This document shows positions 4,820 to 6,470 of a DNA stretch of 6,470 nucleotides, piece by piece (the first letter of the stretch is position 1; every line of letters starts with the position of its first letter). A program made the position numbers and the translations under genes. The notes under the pieces were generated by a model. That model was not told the origin of the DNA. It made no database searches and was given only the letters and a program-made list of their open reading frames with translations. The DNA is from JAYRZB01 sp041916675 (GTDB taxonomy: Bacteria; Pseudomonadota; Alphaproteobacteria; Rhizobiales; Devosiaceae), in NCBI GenBank assembly GCA_041916675.1, contig JAYRZB010000016.1, forward strand, positions 1 through 6,470, read 5' to 3'.

Positions 4820-4834
4820 TGCCTGCTATAGGCA
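4820..4834 (+). other. Short hairpin between pyrF and dapB
   Basis: TGCCT (4820-4824) and AGGCA (4830-4834) pair around GCTAT in the 43-nt gap. The stem is weak and lacks a T run, so it is unlikely to terminate transcription. A TATAGG inside it has no -35 partner, so I do not call a promoter. Confidence 0.2.
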
Positions 4835-4853
4835 GGGCAGAAAGGGAGACGAC

Positions 4854-5672
4854 ATGGCCGACTTGAAGGTGGTGATCGCGGGAGCCGGTGGGCGCATGGG
4901 CGCGGCCAATATCAGGGCCGTGACCGCAATGCGCGGCCTTGGCCTGCATGCCGCGCTCGACCGGGCAGGCTCGCCGGCCCTGGGCAAGGATGCCGGCACG
5001 CTGGCCGGGCTCGAGCCGCTCGGCGTTCTGGTGACCGCTGACATCGAAGAGGCCCTCAGCGATGCCGATGCGATCATCGATTTTTCCGCGCCCGCCGCCT
5101 CGGTGGCGCTGGCCGGGCTCGCCACCCGGTTCGGGCTGGTGCATGTGATCGGCACTACCGGCTGCAGCGAGGCCGACGAACAGGCCTTTATCGCTGCTGC
5201 CCGCGCTGGCGCGCGGATCGTAAAATCGGGCAATTTCTCGCTGGGGGTCAACCTGCTGGCCGGGCTGGTGCGCAAGGCAGCGGCAACGCTGGGCGACGAC
5301 TTCGACATCGAAATCATTGAAATGCACCACAACCGCAAGGTCGATGCGCCTTCGGGCACGGCGCTGCTGCTCGGGCAGGCGGCTGCCGAGGGGCGGCAGG
5401 TGCGGCTGGCCAGCCATTCGGTGCGGGTGCGCGACGGGCATACCGGGCCGCGCGAAACCGGCAGCATCGGCTTTGCCACGCTACGCGGCGGCACGGTTGT
5501 GGGCGATCATACAGTGATGTTTGCCGGAGACGGCGAGCGTATCGAGCTCAGCCACCGCGCGGAAAACCGCACCATCTTTGCCAATGGCGCGGCGCGGGCC
5601 GCACTGTGGGCCGCCGGGCAGCGGCCGGGCTTTTATTCCATGGCCGATGTGCTCGGCCTCGCAGATTTCTAA
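4854..5672 (+). CDS. dapB: 4-hydroxy-tetrahydrodipicolinate reductase
   Basis: DapB reduces 4-hydroxy-tetrahydrodipicolinate with NAD(P)H in the diaminopimelate/lysine pathway, supplying peptidoglycan and lysine. The 272-residue product has the usual length. The Rossmann glycine loop is VIAGAGGRMG (7-16), with IDFSAP (75-80) and IGTTG (99-103) lining the cofactor site. GNFSLGVN (126-133) leads to the catalytic signature EMHHNRKVDAPSGTA (156-170), with His158, His159 and Lys162 matching E. coli His159, His160 and Lys163. The C-terminal domain contains IGFATLRGGTVVGDHTV (205-221) and ends in FYSMADVLGL (260-269), the usual close of the family. The ATG at 4854 has AGGGAG 6 nt upstream; an in-frame ATG at 4689 lies inside pyrF and is not credible. 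The gene probably shares a transcript with pyrF and gpmA. Confidence 0.97.
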   Translation: MADLKVVIAGAGGRMGAANIRAVTAMRGLGLHAALDRAGSPALGKDAGTLAGLEPLGVLVTADIEEALSDADAIIDFSAPAASVALAGLATRFGLVHVIGTTGCSEADEQAFIAAARAGARIVKSGNFSLGVNLLAGLVRKAAATLGDDFDIEIIEMHHNRKVDAPSGTALLLGQAAAEGRQVRLASHSVRVRDGHTGPRETGSIGFATLRGGTVVGDHTVMFAGDGERIELSHRAENRTIFANGAARAALWAAGQRPGFYSMADVLGLADF

Positions 5673-5690
5673 GCGGGAGATTTTAGAGAC

Positions 5691-6305
5691 ATGACGGGTA
5701 CCCTGATCCTTGTGCGCCACGGCGAAAGCGAGTGGAACCTCAAGAACCTTTTCACCGGCTGGCGCAATCCGGACCTGACCGAAAAGGGCGTGGGGGAGGC
5801 GCGGGCCACCGGGAAAAAGCTCAAGGCCGCCGGGATCAAGCCGGACCTGTTCTATACCTCGGCCCTCAAGCGCGCCCAGCACACGCTGGATCTGATCCTT
5901 GAGGAAATGGGGATCGAGAATCTGACCATTACCCGCAATACCGCGCTCAACGAGCGCGACTATGGCGACCTGTCGGGACTGAACAAGGATGATGCGCGGG
6001 CCAAATGGGGCGAGGAGCAGGTGCTGGTCTGGCGCCGCTCGTTCGATGTGCCCCCGCCGGGGGGAGAAAGCCTGAAGGACACCGCGGCCCGCACGCTGCC
6101 CTACTACAAGGCCGAAATCGAACCGCAGCTCAAGGCCGGCAAGACCGTGCTGGTGGCGGCCCATGGCAATTCGCTGCGGGCGCTGGTGATGGCGATCGAA
6201 GGGCTGACGCCGGAACAGATCCTCAAGCGCGAAATCGCCACCGGCCAGCCCACGATCTACCAGATCAAGGCCGATGGCAGCCTTGGGGCTGTGGTGCCGG
6301 TTTAG
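5691..6305 (+). CDS. gpmA: 2,3-bisphosphoglycerate-dependent phosphoglycerate mutase (short form)
   Basis: This enzyme interconverts 3- and 2-phosphoglycerate in glycolysis and gluconeogenesis through a phosphohistidine intermediate. The 204-residue protein carries VRHGESEWN (8-16), with nucleophile His10 and Arg9. Further motifs are TGWRNPDLTEKG (22-33), TSALKRAQHT (56-65, Arg61), LNERDYGDLSGLNKDD (86-101, acid Glu88), PPPGGESL (121-128) and VAAHGNSLRAL (155-165, His158). Compared with the 250-residue E. coli enzyme, about 25 residues are missing before the second histidine, plus part of the C-terminus. I recognise this short form as usual in Rhizobiales, so it is not a truncation. The ATG at 5691 follows dapB by 18 nt, with GGGAGA (5675-5680) ahead, which indicates co-transcription. 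Downstream is a repeat region with no further gene in the window. Confidence 0.95.
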   Translation: MTGTLILVRHGESEWNLKNLFTGWRNPDLTEKGVGEARATGKKLKAAGIKPDLFYTSALKRAQHTLDLILEEMGIENLTITRNTALNERDYGDLSGLNKDDARAKWGEEQVLVWRRSFDVPPPGGESLKDTAARTLPYYKAEIEPQLKAGKTVLVAAHGNSLRALVMAIEGLTPEQILKREIATGQPTIYQIKADGSLGAVVPV

Positions 6306-6324
6306 GACCTTCCTGTGGCTGTAT

Positions 6325-6354
6325 ACCCCCACCCCTGACCCCTCCCCGCAAGGG
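6325..6354 (+). repeat. Dispersed C/G-rich repeat arm, partner of 123-152
   Basis: This arm begins ACCCCCACCCCTGACC and contains CCCC-GCAA-GGGG (6344-6355), a hairpin with a GNRA-type tetraloop. It is the inverted partner of 123-152 (29 of 30 identical) and starts like the element at 3360. It sits 20 nt after the gpmA stop and could form a structured 3' end for that transcript, although no T run follows. Confidence 0.8.
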
Positions 6355-6470
6355 GGGAGTGTTCACATTGGACTGCCGGTGGCTCCCCACACCCCCACCC
6401 CATCCCTCCCCCTCAAGAGGGAGGGAGCCCGTATTTCACGGCTTGCGTGTTTCCTCCCCCTTCCAGGGGG
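6355..6470 (+). repeat. Long dispersed repeat, copy 2 (cut by window end)
   Basis: This aligns gap-free to 3324-3439 with 5 mismatches in 116 bases. Differences fall at 6375, 6387-6388, 6415 and 6433; the last breaks one pair of the CCGTG/CACGG stem. The closing arm of the palindromic element would lie beyond the window. Here the leader unit is joined directly to another C-rich arm (6325-6354), so the repeat occurs in a different mosaic arrangement from copy 1. Confidence 0.92.

Noticed and set aside
5481..6332. Long minus-strand open frame (283 codons) opposite gpmA and the end of dapB
   Set aside because: It lies entirely opposite well-identified genes, has low-complexity His/Arg/Gly-rich content typical of antisense frames in GC-rich DNA, and shows no domain. 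The same applies to minus-strand frames at 4734-5441, 1795-2430, 3485-4030 and 105-728.
6306..6355. Rho-independent terminator after gpmA
   Set aside because: The CCCC-GCAA-GGGG hairpin is not followed by a T run, so I list it as part of the repeat only.

Overview
The window looks like a piece of alphaproteobacterial chromosome, most likely from the order Hyphomicrobiales, with Devosiaceae-like genomes as my best guess. The reasons are the high GC content, the Rhizobiales-type sequences of PyrF and of the short phosphoglycerate mutase, and intergenic C-rich/G-rich palindromic repeats of a kind common in that group. This placement rests on recognition, not on a search.

Layout. Positions 1-122 are the right end of an ISAs1-like insertion sequence: the last 38 codons of a transposase and a probable terminal inverted repeat. 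It directly abuts a truncated copy of a dispersed repeat (123-152). A gene-free, palindrome-rich stretch follows to 413. Then comes an HSL-like alpha/beta hydrolase (414-1469) whose nucleophile serine is replaced by glycine, and dnaJ (1645-2787, TTG start). A convergent VOC-family gene lies on the minus strand (2803-3210), with a good promoter and a dyad-rich candidate operator. The region 3211-3499 separates it from a divergent NAD(P)H-dependent FMN reductase gene (3500-4045) and carries a repeat insertion flanked by a 14-bp direct repeat. The plus strand then reads pyrF (4112-4810), dapB (4854-5672) and gpmA (5691-6305). The window ends in a second copy of the same repeat (6325-6470).

Function. 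FMN reductase-pyrF-dapB-gpmA are co-oriented with gaps of 66, 43 and 18 nt and could form one transcript. pyrF (pyrimidine synthesis), dapB (lysine/diaminopimelate synthesis) and gpmA (glycolysis/gluconeogenesis) are housekeeping genes, as is dnaJ (protein folding). The VOC protein and the FMN reductase are accessory enzymes that share a divergent intergenic region.

I see no new defence, mobile or biosynthetic system here. The points worth a second look are smaller: the apparently inactivated hydrolase, the promoter/operator architecture of the VOC gene, a possible long-range helix over the dnaJ ribosome-binding site, and the mosaic repeats, including one insertion close to a start codon and one repeat apparently cut by an IS.
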